A DNA stretch of 64,000 bases from Phoronis australis (lineage: Eukaryota > Phoronida > Phoronidae), in contig NMRA01000240.1 of assembly GCA_002633005.1 (NCBI GenBank), positions 1-64,000 of the forward strand. Reading direction: 5' to 3'. Below the pieces are notes generated by a model. That model was not told the origin of the DNA and made no database searches. It was given only the letters and a program-made list of their open reading frames with translations. The position numbers were made by a program, and so were the translations under genes. The first letter of the stretch is position 1, and each line of letters starts with the position of its first letter. Below are positions 35,289-46,063 of the stretch, piece by piece.

Positions 35289-36678
35289 CTGGGCCCGGTC
35301 TCCAATCTCCGTACTCAGACTCGAATCATGCTCAAACTCACACTTCATACTCAACTCGAGTACAGACTCAGCTTTGGTGTATTCAATGTCATACTCGAAA
35401 AATCTGTACTCGAAATTTCGAGCACGTACTCAGTTTCCGAGTGTAGTCGAACTGAAGTGTATCTCATCTATATTTCGAGTACGATTTTGAGTAAAAATTT
35501 GGAGTCTATGCTCAAATTTCAAGTTTGGTATGGCAGTGTGCTTGAAATCGTACTCGAAAATAAATACGAGCCAGAGAACAAAATATCGAAAGGGAACCAA
35601 GAAACACAGCAAATCTAAAAAAATAAGTCCTCTTACCGTATCTCAGCACTTCAATTTCAGTTCAGAGATAATAGTTTTCATCTTAAATCTTCTTATTCTT
35701 CACCTTATTAACCCGCCGTATCACTGTATGTTATGGCAGCCATTCTACTTCTACAATTCCTGGCAACAGGCGCATTGTAATCCCTTGTCGGCGAGTCATA
35801 ACAAGCGTCGAAAGCAGTTGTGGGAAAAGTCGTGTGAGAAGTTTGTGCTGCCCTTATTTCGGTATGTGTGCCTACGTTTTGTAGGGTTTCCAAAAGACGA
35901 GGAGAGGAGGGAAGTTAAACAAGTTCGGCTTCCCTGTCAGGTACATTTCTCATCATAACTTAGTCATCTATAATTCCTCAATCCCCAAATGGAATTCCAG
36001 ATTTTGTTTGCCGATTTCTAAGTAGACGTCTCGTTCCGTTCACTGCCACTGGTGAACTCTGAATGCCTGCACAATCATTGTTTTTTTAACTCACATGCCA
36101 AATGTCAACTCACTTGATACATCCCGGTAAAATACAAGATACAGTATCAAAGTTTGACATCAGCGTAGGCCTACACAGCAATGGGTTTTATGTCAAGACT
36201 AAATTAGCTACAGAGATGTGATAAGCTGATACAAATTTCTTAAGACATTTTCGGGACTGGGTGAGGAACTCAAGAAGTTGAAGCTTAATAATTGCCAAAT
36301 GTATCAAAGAAATGACAAAAGAATATTTATTGAAACTAAAAAATGAATAACAGTTACAGAACACTCAGAATTCCACGTTATAGACATAATCTTGTACTTG
36401 TAGCGACAGCAGACGATATTGTAGGCCTAGTTCCTGGGGTGGTCTACTCCAATATAGGGAGCGATGAATCAGCGCTTCTTTGCGTGATTTTGCATTTCAC
36501 ATCATAAAAAGTTCCATAGCAACTCGAGTATGAGTGTCAGATTTGAGTACGTTTGGAGTCTACTCGAAATACGACATTAGATACGCTTTTTTGAATACGA
36601 CTCCAGTGAGCACGATTTGAGTATGAAATCTCGAGTATGAGTATGAGTCTGAGTACGGAGATTGGAGAGCGGGCCCTG
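35289..36678. mobile_element. Terminal-inverted-repeat element with CTCGAGTAC-rich arms
   Basis: Left end CTGGGCCCGGTCTCCAATCT then CCGTACTCAGACTC. The right end as reverse complement is CAGGGCCCGCTCTCCAATCT then the same CCGTACTCAGACTC. The arms continue for well over 100 bp as degenerate TACTCGAA / TTCGAGTA text. The length is about 1.39 kb with no transposase. CAGGG-type ends recall hAT-like non-autonomous elements, but I find no 8-bp target duplication. Confidence 0.6.
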
Positions 36679-37042
36679 ATCATACTTGCTATTTCCAGCG
36701 TACATTTCATTCTTCACTACCATGAGCCACTTCCTAAGCATTTCGGACTCTCGAGGAATTAAAAAAAAACGATATGCCGCTTTCCTCGCAGCTGCTTAGT
36801 TCGGACAAGCGGGAACGATGCACCGCAACATAACGGCATTCACTGTGCATATGAACCACTGACGTCGCTAGCGTCGTTTCTCACGTTCCTCACAGGTCAA
36901 CGCGACACCTCTTGGCAAAGTGAGGTCGACCGTATGCGAGGCGATGTGGATATAGACCGATTAAGACGGCAAAAAAGACTAATTAAATCGGGTGGCATTC
37001 CCCTTTAAATTGTGCGATTAATCACAGCTATTATACTTTCAG

Positions 37043-37180
37043 CCAGCGTTGATGTTAAGTGCGAGAAGGGTGGAGACTTGTGCTATGACTCTCTGGCGGT
37101 CTGTGAAAAGCACAAATACGAGTCTGCCAGGTGTGTCTGTCCGGAGGGTTACTACTTGGTGGATAGCACCGTGTGCAAAG
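37043..37180 (+). CDS. EGF/EB-like exon c of a transmembrane cysteine-rich protein
   Basis: This internal exon of 138 bp encodes a six-cysteine module, C-x6-C-x6-C-x9-C-x-C-x11-C. Its C-V-C-P-E-G-Y-Y core is the classic C-x-C-x2-G-aromatic signature of EGF-like and EB modules. The acceptor is TTATACTTTCAG, CC completes the first codon as in exons a and b, and the donor is AAAG|GTATGA with one base left, so the exon is phase 1-1. It is the last extracellular module before the membrane exon 266 bp further on. The loop between the third and fourth cysteines is longer than in exons a and b. Confidence 0.8.
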
Positions 37181-37446
37181 GTATGAATGAGACTCGAATT
37201 TAAAGCCTCTTGTCGTAAGCATGAAACAATAATGACAGCCCGAAAGCATCGAAATGACGACGATATGAATCGTGACAAACATAATTACAGTAACTGTATT
37301 GTAGTCCATTGAATACGTGTAAGCACAATCATTTAGTACAATATTATCATATTTGGGACTAACAACTTTATGGTTTAACCATACAATATGATAGTATGGG
37401 GGGCTGAATCGTCCAGTATAATTTACCTCGTTTTTGTTCTTGACAG

Positions 37447-37664
37447 TGAATATGATGGCGTGGGAACCACTAGACGATTTCATAGAAGTAGATATTCAAG
37501 ATCAGACATCGGAAGGTTTCGGACTTTGGATAGGAGTTGGATTTGGTATTTTAGTGACACTTGGTTTACTATTTGTAGTCGTCAAGATTGCAACACAGCA
37601 ATGTAAAGAAGGTGCCAACGACAATAGTGATGATGACGACGATGCTGACAATGATACTTTGTGA
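37447..37664 (+). CDS. Terminal exon: juxtamembrane, transmembrane helix, acidic cytoplasmic tail
   Basis: The acceptor TTTTGTTCTTGACAG leads to an exon that enters in phase 1, like every exon of this gene, and ends at TGA 37662-37664. It encodes an acidic juxtamembrane stretch (EPLDDFIEVDIQDQTSEG) and one hydrophobic helix of about 22 residues (LWIGVGFGILVTLGLLFVVV). Lysine follows the helix, then a tail of about 22 residues rich in Asp (NSDDDDDADND). The layout fits a type I membrane protein with tandem extracellular EGF/EB modules and a short tail without obvious signalling motifs. No homologue is recognised by name. Confidence 0.75.
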
Positions 37665-37760
37665 CGCATGGTTGCGTGTTTTTCCCTTAATGTTCCTGTA
37701 TGAAGTGCAGGAAGGGGCATCGAAACAATAAAGTTTTAAAAATGGCATTGTTTTTTGTAA
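37665..37760 (+). terminator. 3' UTR with poly(A) signal
   Basis: A canonical AATAAA lies at 37727-37732, 62 bases after the stop codon, and is followed by a T/G-rich stretch (GCATTGTTTTTTGTAAT). This would be a very short 3' UTR and marks the end of the transmembrane gene. Confidence 0.65.
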
Positions 37761-39810
37761 TAAGCAGGACCAGGGTTATTGCTGGCAACTTATCATAGAA
37801 CGGTTGGGAAATACATTGCATTTTGAAATAAAAAGAAGACATTAGAAAAGACAAGTTGTCTATCTTTTATTTGCTGTTTGTATCTCATTTACCACGAAGA
37901 GCAAATGTTATACTGAAAGGAGAAGCAGTAAATAAAGTCTGGATTTCGTCTCTTTCAGTCGCCATTTTGCGACTTCAAAAGAGTGCGAAAGCCTTAAAAT
38001 CCTAACTCCTTAGATGTGTACGTATTTCTCAGCCGTGTCACAAAAACTGTGGTCGGTACCATTGAAACACGTGCGCTAAACGAACGGTCGGGACAAACGA
38101 AAAAGCTTCACTAATTAAAGAACATTGACGTTTCATCAAGGCTGGTGCAACTACGCTCTTTATGAGAAGAATGCTAAATTTGTGACACTGACAGCAGCAA
38201 CTTCACACCACTGAAATAAACGCTTGAAATCGGTAACCAATATATTTGTCATGACAATGTAAAAGGGAACTGCGTCTTGTGCTGAATAAATCTTGCAAAG
38301 TGTTCTGTGAGTTGTTGGTTAATTCCACAAGTAATTCAACAGCAAAAAGTAAATGTATATTTTCCAACGAGACTAAAAAAATCACCCGCTTGGAGTGCTG
38401 CTTCTCGTGACGTATTGTGCGGGGTAAGTCAGTGTCCTACTGTAGCGTGCAGTCAAGAGGCGTTCTTCAAATTGTCAGCATAAGAAACTTTAATGTGAAA
38501 TGCCGGGTCACCTTCGCTCTGCAAACTTTTAAAGGATTGGTTAGCTACAGACTATGGTTGTATCGTACCACTATGTGTTGAGCTCCGTTAGACCACGAGA
38601 TTACAGACAGCCCATTGAGTACCCAGTGCTCGTCACCTCGTGAAACTTATATCAACATGTAGCGTTAACGGACCAGCGGGGACGTGCAAAATCTGGTAGT
38701 CAAATGACAGTCACCTTGTTTGTTGCAGCCGTTTCATTGTAAATCAGTATAATAAACATCACTTTCTAGCATAATTTGCCGGTTTTTGTAACAAAGGAAA
38801 TTGTGTCGCCCGTTTTCAAAAACAGTAGGCTCGTAACACGGCGTACGCACCATTTCCTATAATTTTAAGCCATCCTTCGGGAGATGATAACAGCTTTGCA
38901 GTTGCAAGGATTGTTCTAAGATTCGGCTTGTTGGTAGTAAAATACTAAAAATGTGTAGCGAAATGAAACACGCTTGATAATTTGTTGTGACGTGTACGCA
39001 ACCTTTTGCCGGTAGCGGAGAACAGTTGATAAAAGAATCCGGAGGGGGGGGGGAGAAACTGGCCATGGTCAGGTGACGTAATCGCCTAAAGCCGACTCAA
39101 AAGAACGTAACACTATTTCAGCAGCAGCTGATTAACGACAGAACGCTAACTTTTGCAACACCGGTAAATAAGGTAGAGAGTAGTTTTTATGAAACTAAAT
39201 TTGAGTCAGATAATATCGGTGCATTTTTATCCAACTCGGCGCAAACCTGTATATTTAGTATTTAGTTTGAGCAAAGGCCAGGGCAACCGATGGTATGCGA
39301 TGACCATCCCAGTAGAAGAAACCTTTTCGAAGAGTTCGATCAACCAGAAGCCATACAAAAAGGCGAAACTATTACATCACATCGGCAAACAGTAAAAAAT
39401 AAGAACAGATGAAACAATGATAAAATACGATATAAATTCTTCACAATACGGCAAAGTCTACGTGACAATCCATTCAAGGCCCTATGGGCCACGTCACTGA
39501 TACATCAGTCAATCAGCGATCGCTGTCTTTTGACAATAAATATGACTCAGCTTTTGTTTGGCGCGCAACTTGAGTTTTATTTGTATGTTAGAACCGGTTA
39601 ACTGCTGCATTGTTTTACTACAGTCCCGTTTTCAGTATTTCTTCTTCAATTTGTACACTAGAAATCAAGAAATAAACATTAATTGCAAAAATGTGTGGCG
39701 TCATCAGTGGAAGTCCGGTATCCGGCATTTGTTGTCCTGCATCAGTCGTGATCTGGACTGATATCGAAAATAGTTGAGTATTGCCCGAGAAGAGTACCAT
39801 GGAGAGGAGT
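37761..39810. other. Intergenic sequence, nothing recognised
   Basis: No domain-bearing frame. A G-rich run lies at 39044-39054. The frame at 39189-39395 is unassigned. Confidence 0.45.
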
Positions 39811-39949
39811 GTGTGAGGAGGATCCAGTAACAACAGTGAAACATTCAACATTTCATGGCGCGCCGACGGGACAAATTGTTCGCATTCAACATTTAATTTT
39901 TTGTTTCCAAAAGACACCAAGATTGCCCAGAGGAGGAAGGGACCATTTC

Positions 39950-40035
39950 AGGGGTCACGCTTTACATTCTGGAGAATCGTGCTTCGACCAGTCACAGAAA
40001 CGAAGATGTGATGAAGGTTACTTCGATCTGTGATT
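39950..40035 (+). pseudogene. Possible decayed EGF/EB-like exon
   Basis: A frame reads SGESCFDQSQKRRCDEGYFD and stops after one more codon. RRCDEGYFD parallels CKCDSGYLD of exon b, codon for codon, with the first cysteine of the C-x-C pair replaced. The remaining cysteine spacing is incomplete and no donor follows. The similarity is short, so this is only a candidate relic of the family downstream of the gene. Confidence 0.25.
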
Positions 40036-40541
40036 GCATTTGATGAACAGAAAGAATGTATTGTGTTGCGCCATTGCTGGGAAAGTGAAAAAGCCTCAGC
40101 ATCAAATTGAGACTGACATAATAAATGGAATTGCAGTAATAAAATTTGCATTGATTAGTCTATTCATGCTCAGGATTTTGCGAAAATGCATGCTATCCAC
40201 GCATACGCCATTGTCCAATAGTAGAACATGGAATATAAATGAAGCGGGCACTAGATGGAAATAAATGACGAACGGCACTGGACTAAGGATTTTGGAACAG
40301 ACAACGAGCACCATTTACCCAAAATAAAACCCAGTTTGCTTCAGAATAATTACATATGATCGTTCCTGCTCGCATTCGAAGAAAGGAAATCAGTGTGGCC
40401 ACAATTGACCTATCGCCAGGATTATGACTGACGGCTTAACTGACCAATCAGAACGCGGCATTGTTGACACTCCTTCGTCTGCTTATCCTAACGGCAATTT
40501 TACCCAACAAACAACACGTTGACGTGTAAATCTTATTTTAG

Positions 40542-40663
40542 TCTGTAGCTCAAGAAATTGTGCTATAAGAAAAGAGAAACGGTGTCGATATGGCATGTGT
40601 AATTGTGACAGCCAGTATGCCACTCGAGAAGAATGTAGAAGATATTTTTCAGGCATATCTTAA
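40542..40663 (+). pseudogene. Possible EGF/EB-like exon, downstream relic
   Basis: After an acceptor-like TCTTATTTTAG the frame enters in the same phase 1 as the main gene and reads NCAIRKEKRCRYGMCNCDSQ, then YATREECRRYF, with a TAA at 40661. The CxxxCNCDSxY core followed by a cysteine after eight residues matches the second half of exon b. Two of the six cysteines are missing and there is no good donor. It could be a terminal exon of a second gene or a dead duplicate. Confidence 0.35.
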
Positions 40664-41439
40664 GCCGAAAAGTGATGTCAAAAGGTGTAACCTATGGTTC
40701 AAACTGTGATATTTTTCATTTTTCGACCTATAATGGGCATTGTTCTGTTTCGTAGCAGAGGTCCATTATTTGTTAATCACATACCCGCAGGCATTCGTTC
40801 AAGTACCTTCTCTCCAAATTTACTAAGAGATTCAATCGGCACAAGGAGAAAAACTGTACCCAAAGCCTTGTTCGAACTGTTGAATTACTTTTAGGTTAGA
40901 ACCTGTAGGATATACTTTGCCTGTAGAGTAAAAGAGGCGTATTTTGAAGTTGTTCAAACATGATATTTAGATTTATGAAGTTTTAGAAATTAAAAAGTTT
41001 GAGTTATTTTTTGTCAACAGTTATTTCGTGCAACTACACCAGACTTGCCATCGTTTGCAACCATTCGTTCATGTTGCGTTTAAAACTAATTGAAAGCTAC
41101 CTTTTTGCAATCAAACTAAAAAAAATGCGAAGTTCATCAGAAGGTAGGCCTAACTTGAATGTCTTAATGGTACAATTATGGCGAATTTTCCATTCATTGA
41201 TTTGACTTGTACACAGCCCTAAGCCTACTGGAGCTAACTGCTTTCCTGGGACAAAATGGGTGTATACCTGAACTATAAACCAGGGTTTTTTAATCAAAGG
41301 GTTTTCGTTATTAGATTAGTAAAACGTAAACAGTGCTGTGGACTGGACCTACTTTACTTTTGGAGTCCCACCAGTCGTGACTTATTTTTATTTTGGTGGT
41401 ATTTAGCAGACGGCAGAATAAAAATATCGGTGAATGGTC
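40664..41439. other. Intergenic sequence, nothing recognised
   Basis: No domain-bearing frame. Confidence 0.4.
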
Positions 41440-41695
41440 ACTGATTTTGTTCGACAGATCCTGAAATCGCTGGCATCGTACAGCTGAGCCCCTTACTAAT
41501 ATCATGAATTTGAGTTTAAAAACGGCCATAGTTCCTAATGAATGGAAGATGGCGCAAGTTATCGTTGTTTTTAAATACGGTGGAAAGTCCAGTTGCGAGA
41601 GTTACAAACCAATATCGGTCCTCACTGCAAAGACAATCAGTGTACTTAAACATCTAGGTAATTTGCTTAATGTCAGCACTCTTAAAGACATGTGA
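41440..41695 (+). pseudogene. LINE RT fragment, plus strand
   Basis: A frame reads NLSLKTAIVPNEWKMAQVIV, then KYGGKSSCESYKPISVL. This is the N-terminal RT motif of Jockey/CR1-like LINEs (SLxxGxVPxxWKxAxVxPxFKxGDxxxxxNYRPISVL). It breaks off right after motif 1. Confidence 0.7.
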
Positions 41696-42380
41696 TCCGT
41701 CTTAGAATCGCCTGGAATCTGCATATAAACCATTAAACGTCCTGTCTAATACTTAATTAGAATGGGCTTTGGTGGCAATTGATGTTTGGTGTCTTTCCAT
41801 ACAGGTATGCTTTGAATTCAAGGCAAGATACACTGTCGTTCTTAACACAGTAGAACAATACTGTAGAACTGGTTTCTACATAAAGTTTGTGTTATCATGT
41901 CTTTCATCAGTTATCACACAAGTTTAATAGGTAACAAAACTGAAAACCTATAATAAAGTACATTGGCTAAGTATCACATAAAATATGCCATATGAAATGC
42001 TAAAAATTATTCCGACTTAAAATCTTCATTAAAATGGACCACTGGATTTTGAAGAACAACACCAGTTTTCAGCTATGCTGACACTAACAAGAATGATGTT
42101 GAAAACAACTTTGTACTTCGTGTTCAGGTCATGTTCAAACTGCAACTAAAACAGTGTGGTTTGTTTTTCCCAACCTCAAATAAGTGTATCTGGGGATGAG
42201 AGCATTGTATTCAGCTTGATGTGTCCATGTTCACTGGGTGGTGGTGGGTATCACCATCACCTGTTGTGGTGTACCTGTAGCAGATACTGACAAGTGTCCG
42301 CTACAATGTAAAGATCTATAAGGAGGAATCTGTCACTGTATTTTGCTCAAACCTGTGAGTATGAGATAGTTCTAAAATTA
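41696..42380. other. Intergenic sequence, nothing recognised
   Basis: No domain-bearing frame. Confidence 0.4.
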
Positions 42381-42384
42381 GTTC

Positions 42385-42490
42385 GACCCCTTCGACCCCC
42401 AAACGCATCGACACACTTGACCCACGACCCCCGCTACCCACAACCCATCTACCCCACGACCCACGACTCAAAAAACCCTCAACCCAATCT
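42385..42490 (+). repeat. GACCC-minisatellite, copy 2
   Basis: Degenerate units around CGACCC and ACCCACGACCC (for example TTGACCCACGACCCCCGCTA), the same as in the repeats at 26100 and 48740. The conserved tail of those copies is not evident here. Confidence 0.55.
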
Positions 42491-43429
42491 ACACAAGCTC
42501 GATTCGATTTGAACATAGAACAAACGCTGTCTTGCAGGACCAATGAGTTGGGCCGTCAGCTCGACTGGCTTTCCCTGTTTTTTGCAATTTTAATTGCAAA
42601 AAAGAGATTCTATTCGGTAAATTTGAAAGCCAAAAACAGAAAAAAAGACAACGCAACCAAATCAAATCACAGACCCACCCACGTTACAAATGTAGTTTGA
42701 AAAACAAACTGTTTACTAAAAAGTATTTCAACGTTATATAGTTTATATTGTAAACGAGTACACTATTCACGCGTGTGACTGTGACAGAAAACACTGCTGG
42801 CATGACGTTTGGAATAACCTTTGATCATTTTCATTCCAAAGCTTTGGCTATCCCCCTGCAACATTCTACATCCACATGTGTTGCTTCACTTCATGCTGGT
42901 GCTTAGTGTTTTCAATGCACCCTGGGATCTGTAACATAATAGGCGCAGCGGTCTAAAATTGAATTGCGACAAACCTTTGTTATTTTTGTAGTGTGTCAAT
43001 TAAACAATCATTAGGAATTATGAAATACAAAAAAGCAAATTGCATAGGCTGAGAGTGTATTAGTTGGGAATACTGAAAGGGCTGATTTATTCACGTAAGC
43101 GGGGGATCCAGTCCTAAATAAGATAAGCTTCGGTGCTTGTATGAAACAGAGGCCACTGTTTCGTCGCTTTAGGCGCCTCTCAAAAGTGGTGGCGACAGCA
43201 GAGGGAGAGGAGCAGTACGATAATTGTGACGACGGAATTTAAGTTTCAGCGCACAGGGGTCTTTTTCATGAAGAGGAACTTGAGACAGCTATTTGGTCTT
43301 GCAGTCGACATATATGTTACTTTTATGATACTAAAAAACAAAGATTACGGTATGCCCAATACAATATCCTATTTTCTTTATTAAAGTCAGATGAGGACTA
43401 AAATGTAATGCAACGGAGTCATTAAAACT
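42491..43429. other. Intergenic sequence, nothing recognised
   Basis: No domain-bearing frame. It may include the upstream, unrecognisable part of the Penelope-like element. Confidence 0.4.
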
Positions 43430-44470
43430 GGTACAAACCCACATTCCATCAATGATAAACTAATTTTTGATTTACGCCATTCTCCGCATCAAAGCACCTT
43501 TAGTAAGATTGAGGAGGGGTTTCTTAGCTTGGAGGGAATTACCTTAGAAAAAACGACAAGCGGTCAAAATGAAAGTTTTCGTGACAGAAGGCAGGTTTAT
43601 ATCCATTCCAATACAGCATAGGGTCAGCAATTTTGCTCTTGTACCGAATGAGATAATAACGTCGTTTGATGTTAATGCCCTGTTTACTAGTATTCCTCCT
43701 CAAGATGCTCTGTACATTGCTGAGAACCATCCTCTCATCCACAAGCTGGGTGTGATTCGCACTTTGAACCACAGAGCTAACACCATCATTTGTGATCCTT
43801 CGACCATTTGTGATGAACTGAATTACACTAAAGATATTCTTGCCAAACGCGGTTATACACGTTGGTCGTTCAGCAAAGTGGAAAGATCCGAGAGGAGAAA
43901 AGTAAACACCCAGACAACCACCACTGTGAGTTCTCCTACCCGTGAGGTGGTTCCCTACGTCCAGGGTCTTCTATAATCCACAAACCGTTCGATTCTCTCA
44001 GCAGCCAACTGGTTAATGTCAAGGACAAGACGCCCAAGGGTAATACATGTAAATCATGAATTGTCTATGGTGTCCAGTGTAAGGATCCACAGTGCTCAGA
44101 CAGTTACATTGGTAAGCCCATAAAAATGTGTGTGCCACAACATCGTCGTCCTAGTTACAGGGACTCTTGTGATTCGGCTATTTTTTGCCACCTGTGCGCT
44201 TCTGGACATGATTTCAATACTAATGATGTCACTATCCTAGACTTTGAGGAAGACTGGTCCGGAAGGGGTGTAAAGGAAGCTCACCATGGGCGCATTGAGA
44301 GCCCCTCTTTAAATAAAAAAGGCTGCCTACGATTCGATTTGTCACACGTATGGAATGGTGTTCTGACGTCAATGCCGCGCCATCTGGTCAAAACGCCACC
44401 AACTGGCCAGAATAATGATAACGTCACAAGCCAAGCTGAAGTACGTGAGATGCGATCACAACAACGCTAA
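43430..44470 (+). mobile_element. Penelope-like element relic (RT and GIY-YIG remains)
   Basis: Frame 43569-43976 carries ITSFDVNALFTSIPPQDAL, the RT palm motif of Penelope-like elements. It jumps directly to HPLIHKLGVIRTLNHRAN and KRGYTRWSF, the C-terminal linker, so the YxDD-bearing middle is deleted. Near 44060-44160 another frame reads IVYGVQC and SYIGKPIKMCVPQHRRPS, corresponding to the GIY and YIG halves of the GIY-YIG endonuclease. The end, GVKEAHHGRIESPSLNKKG and LRFDLSHVWNGVL, matches the usual extension (RGxKEAIxxRxxxPSLNxxGGLRxxLSxxWD). Decayed and internally deleted. Confidence 0.75.
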
Positions 44471-45293
44471 TTTTTGTAAGTTTTTATTCCAGTGTTAGAC
44501 TCAAACTTGATCTAAATGAGATCAAGATATAGTTGTGACTGGAAAATTAAAGCAAAACTAATTAGATGTGCTTCGTATAGCCACATTGACCAAAACTCAC
44601 TACCCACTGTTCTCACTACGATCAACAAAAAAGTCAAGTCAATTTATTTATAGTTGGAATAAGTAAATCAAGGCTAGTATACCGACAACTAATACATCAG
44701 TTAAAATAAATAAATAAATGTGAAATAAAACTAATATTTAAAATGGTATATACCAGAGTAGCAAGATTAAGAGTGAAGGAGAATGCCACCAGGTTTAATA
44801 AGTCGTTTTACCATCTTTGTCGGTCTATATCAGCATCACCTCTTATGCAGTCGATCTTACAGTACCTCGCTGAGAGCTATCGCGTTGTCCTGTGAGAAAG
44901 GTGAGAAACGACACAACGACGACAGTAGTTCTTCTGCTGAGTCAGTGCAGCTATGGTGTGATGTAACGTTCCCGCTTGTGCGAAATATAAAGCAGCGCGG
45001 AAAGCGGGTATATCGTTTTTTCGATTTCTTCATCGAGAGCCAGTAATGCTTTGGATGTGGCTCGCGGCAATGAAGAAAAAAATTACGCGGTGAATACCAA
45101 GTATGAGGCCATGAAGCATCTCCTTGTCTGTGGCCGCATTTCATCGACAGTGATTTTACTTTACTAACAAATGTCAGCTTATCAAACAGCTTATGCCAAG
45201 GCAGAAAAACAGACTGAGGCTAAACTCAGTTGCTGCGCCTAGTGTACTTACGTTTGGCATGCAGGGGACAAAGCGAGGCGTATCAGTTGTTGA
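44471..45293. other. Intergenic sequence, nothing recognised
   Basis: AT-rich in part. The frames at 44783-45046 (+) and 44857-45144 (-) are unassigned. Confidence 0.4.
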
Positions 45294-45690
45294 TCAGTTT
45301 TTCGTTATGGAGAATTGTAGTTGGCAATGAAAACATAAACAAGGCATGAGAACATAACGTTTCCCATAAACTGGTTTGTCAGGCTTCTGTTTAGTCCTCT
45401 GGGCGTAGGGTATTTTTGCCAGTTCTTTTCCAAGCCCTACGAACGTCGTAAGCACTCCTCTGTTTAGACGCGTTGCAAAATCAAGATCATGAGACACATC
45501 TGCGCTTCCAAGAAGGCGTTTCACTTCAGGAATATCGTGGCAGCAAACGCAGGCGTCAGTCGTTTCCATTATCGAGCAATTAGCACAAAGCCACCATGTC
45601 AAGTCAAACGGTTTTTGGAACTATCCATATGTTCCGTTGTCTGTGCACGTTCATGGTGCAACTCTATTATTTGTTCATCAGTTTATTCCT
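45294..45690 (-). pseudogene. P2X7 intracellular-domain-like relic
   Basis: Minus-strand reading starts with DEQIIELHHERAQTTEHMDS (near 45680-45620), then after a frame change gives TWWLCANCSIMETTDACVCC and HDIPEVKRLLG, then LNRGVLTTFV. The W-x-C-x-N-C-x-x-M-x(6)-C-x-C-C arrangement is the zinc-binding cysteine cluster of the P2X7 C-terminal cytoplasmic domain. That domain also occurs in many invertebrate proteins unrelated to ion channels. There is no channel part here. The break between the helix and the Cys cluster, and the loss of the usual WxxGxLG end, point to a relic. Confidence 0.55.
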
Positions 45691-45925
45691 TTTAGAACTG
45701 ATAGCCTGTGAAACGTAACGATCGACCTGTGAAGTCTTCGTGGCGATAATTCTCCAAAATCCACTCGGGCACTGGATAACGGAGATAACGACTTAGCCAT
45801 GCAATAATCTATATTTATCTGACCATGAACAAGGTTGCGTGAACAATTTTAAATGATCTGATTTGTTTGTTCCCAAAGGTGGACGCCAGATCGTTCAACA
45901 GTACTTGTCAGAACTCATGGGCTCG
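45691..45925. other. Intergenic sequence, nothing recognised
   Basis: Short stretch with no feature seen. Confidence 0.4.
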
Positions 45926-46063
45926 CACCATAGGGAGCTGGGAGAGGGGGTTATACCCCCACATTTTTCAGTGCTACTACGTCCATGATCTATAAGCAGT
46001 GCGCCACGGGGGGCTAGGGGGCTTTAGCCCTCCCACTTTTTTTAATGCTGCACCGCCCATGAA
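45926..46063. repeat. Dimeric short palindromic repeat, copy 2
   Basis: The same two-unit layout as 2084-2221. It begins CATGGGCTCGCACCATAGGG, the join reads ACGTCCATGATCTATAAGCA where the other copy has GCCCATGGTCTGTGTGCAA, and it ends AATGCTGCACCGCCCATG. Centres are GGGGGTTATACCCCC and GGGGGCTTTAGCCCTCCC. Confidence 0.65.

Larger units (their letters stand above)
33979..37009. mobile_element. Candidate 3-kb terminal-inverted-repeat element
   Basis: The left end reads TTAAAGGAGCATGCCGGCC and the right end, as reverse complement, TTAAAGGGGAATGCCACCC. They match at 15 of 19 positions and both start at TTAA. Interior inverted similarity fades quickly. The right end stops about 30 bp before the acceptor of EGF-like exon c. 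A P2X7-like exon (35101-35222) and another inverted-repeat element (35289-36678) lie inside. No transposase is recognised, so if real this is non-autonomous or a captured region. Confidence 0.4.

Noticed and set aside
35281-36686. 8-bp hAT target duplication for the CAGGGCCCG element
   Set aside because: Flanks TTCACGGC and ATCATACT do not match.
37039-37483. Minus-strand open frames opposite exon c
   Set aside because: They overlap a better supported exon on the + strand and show no domain.
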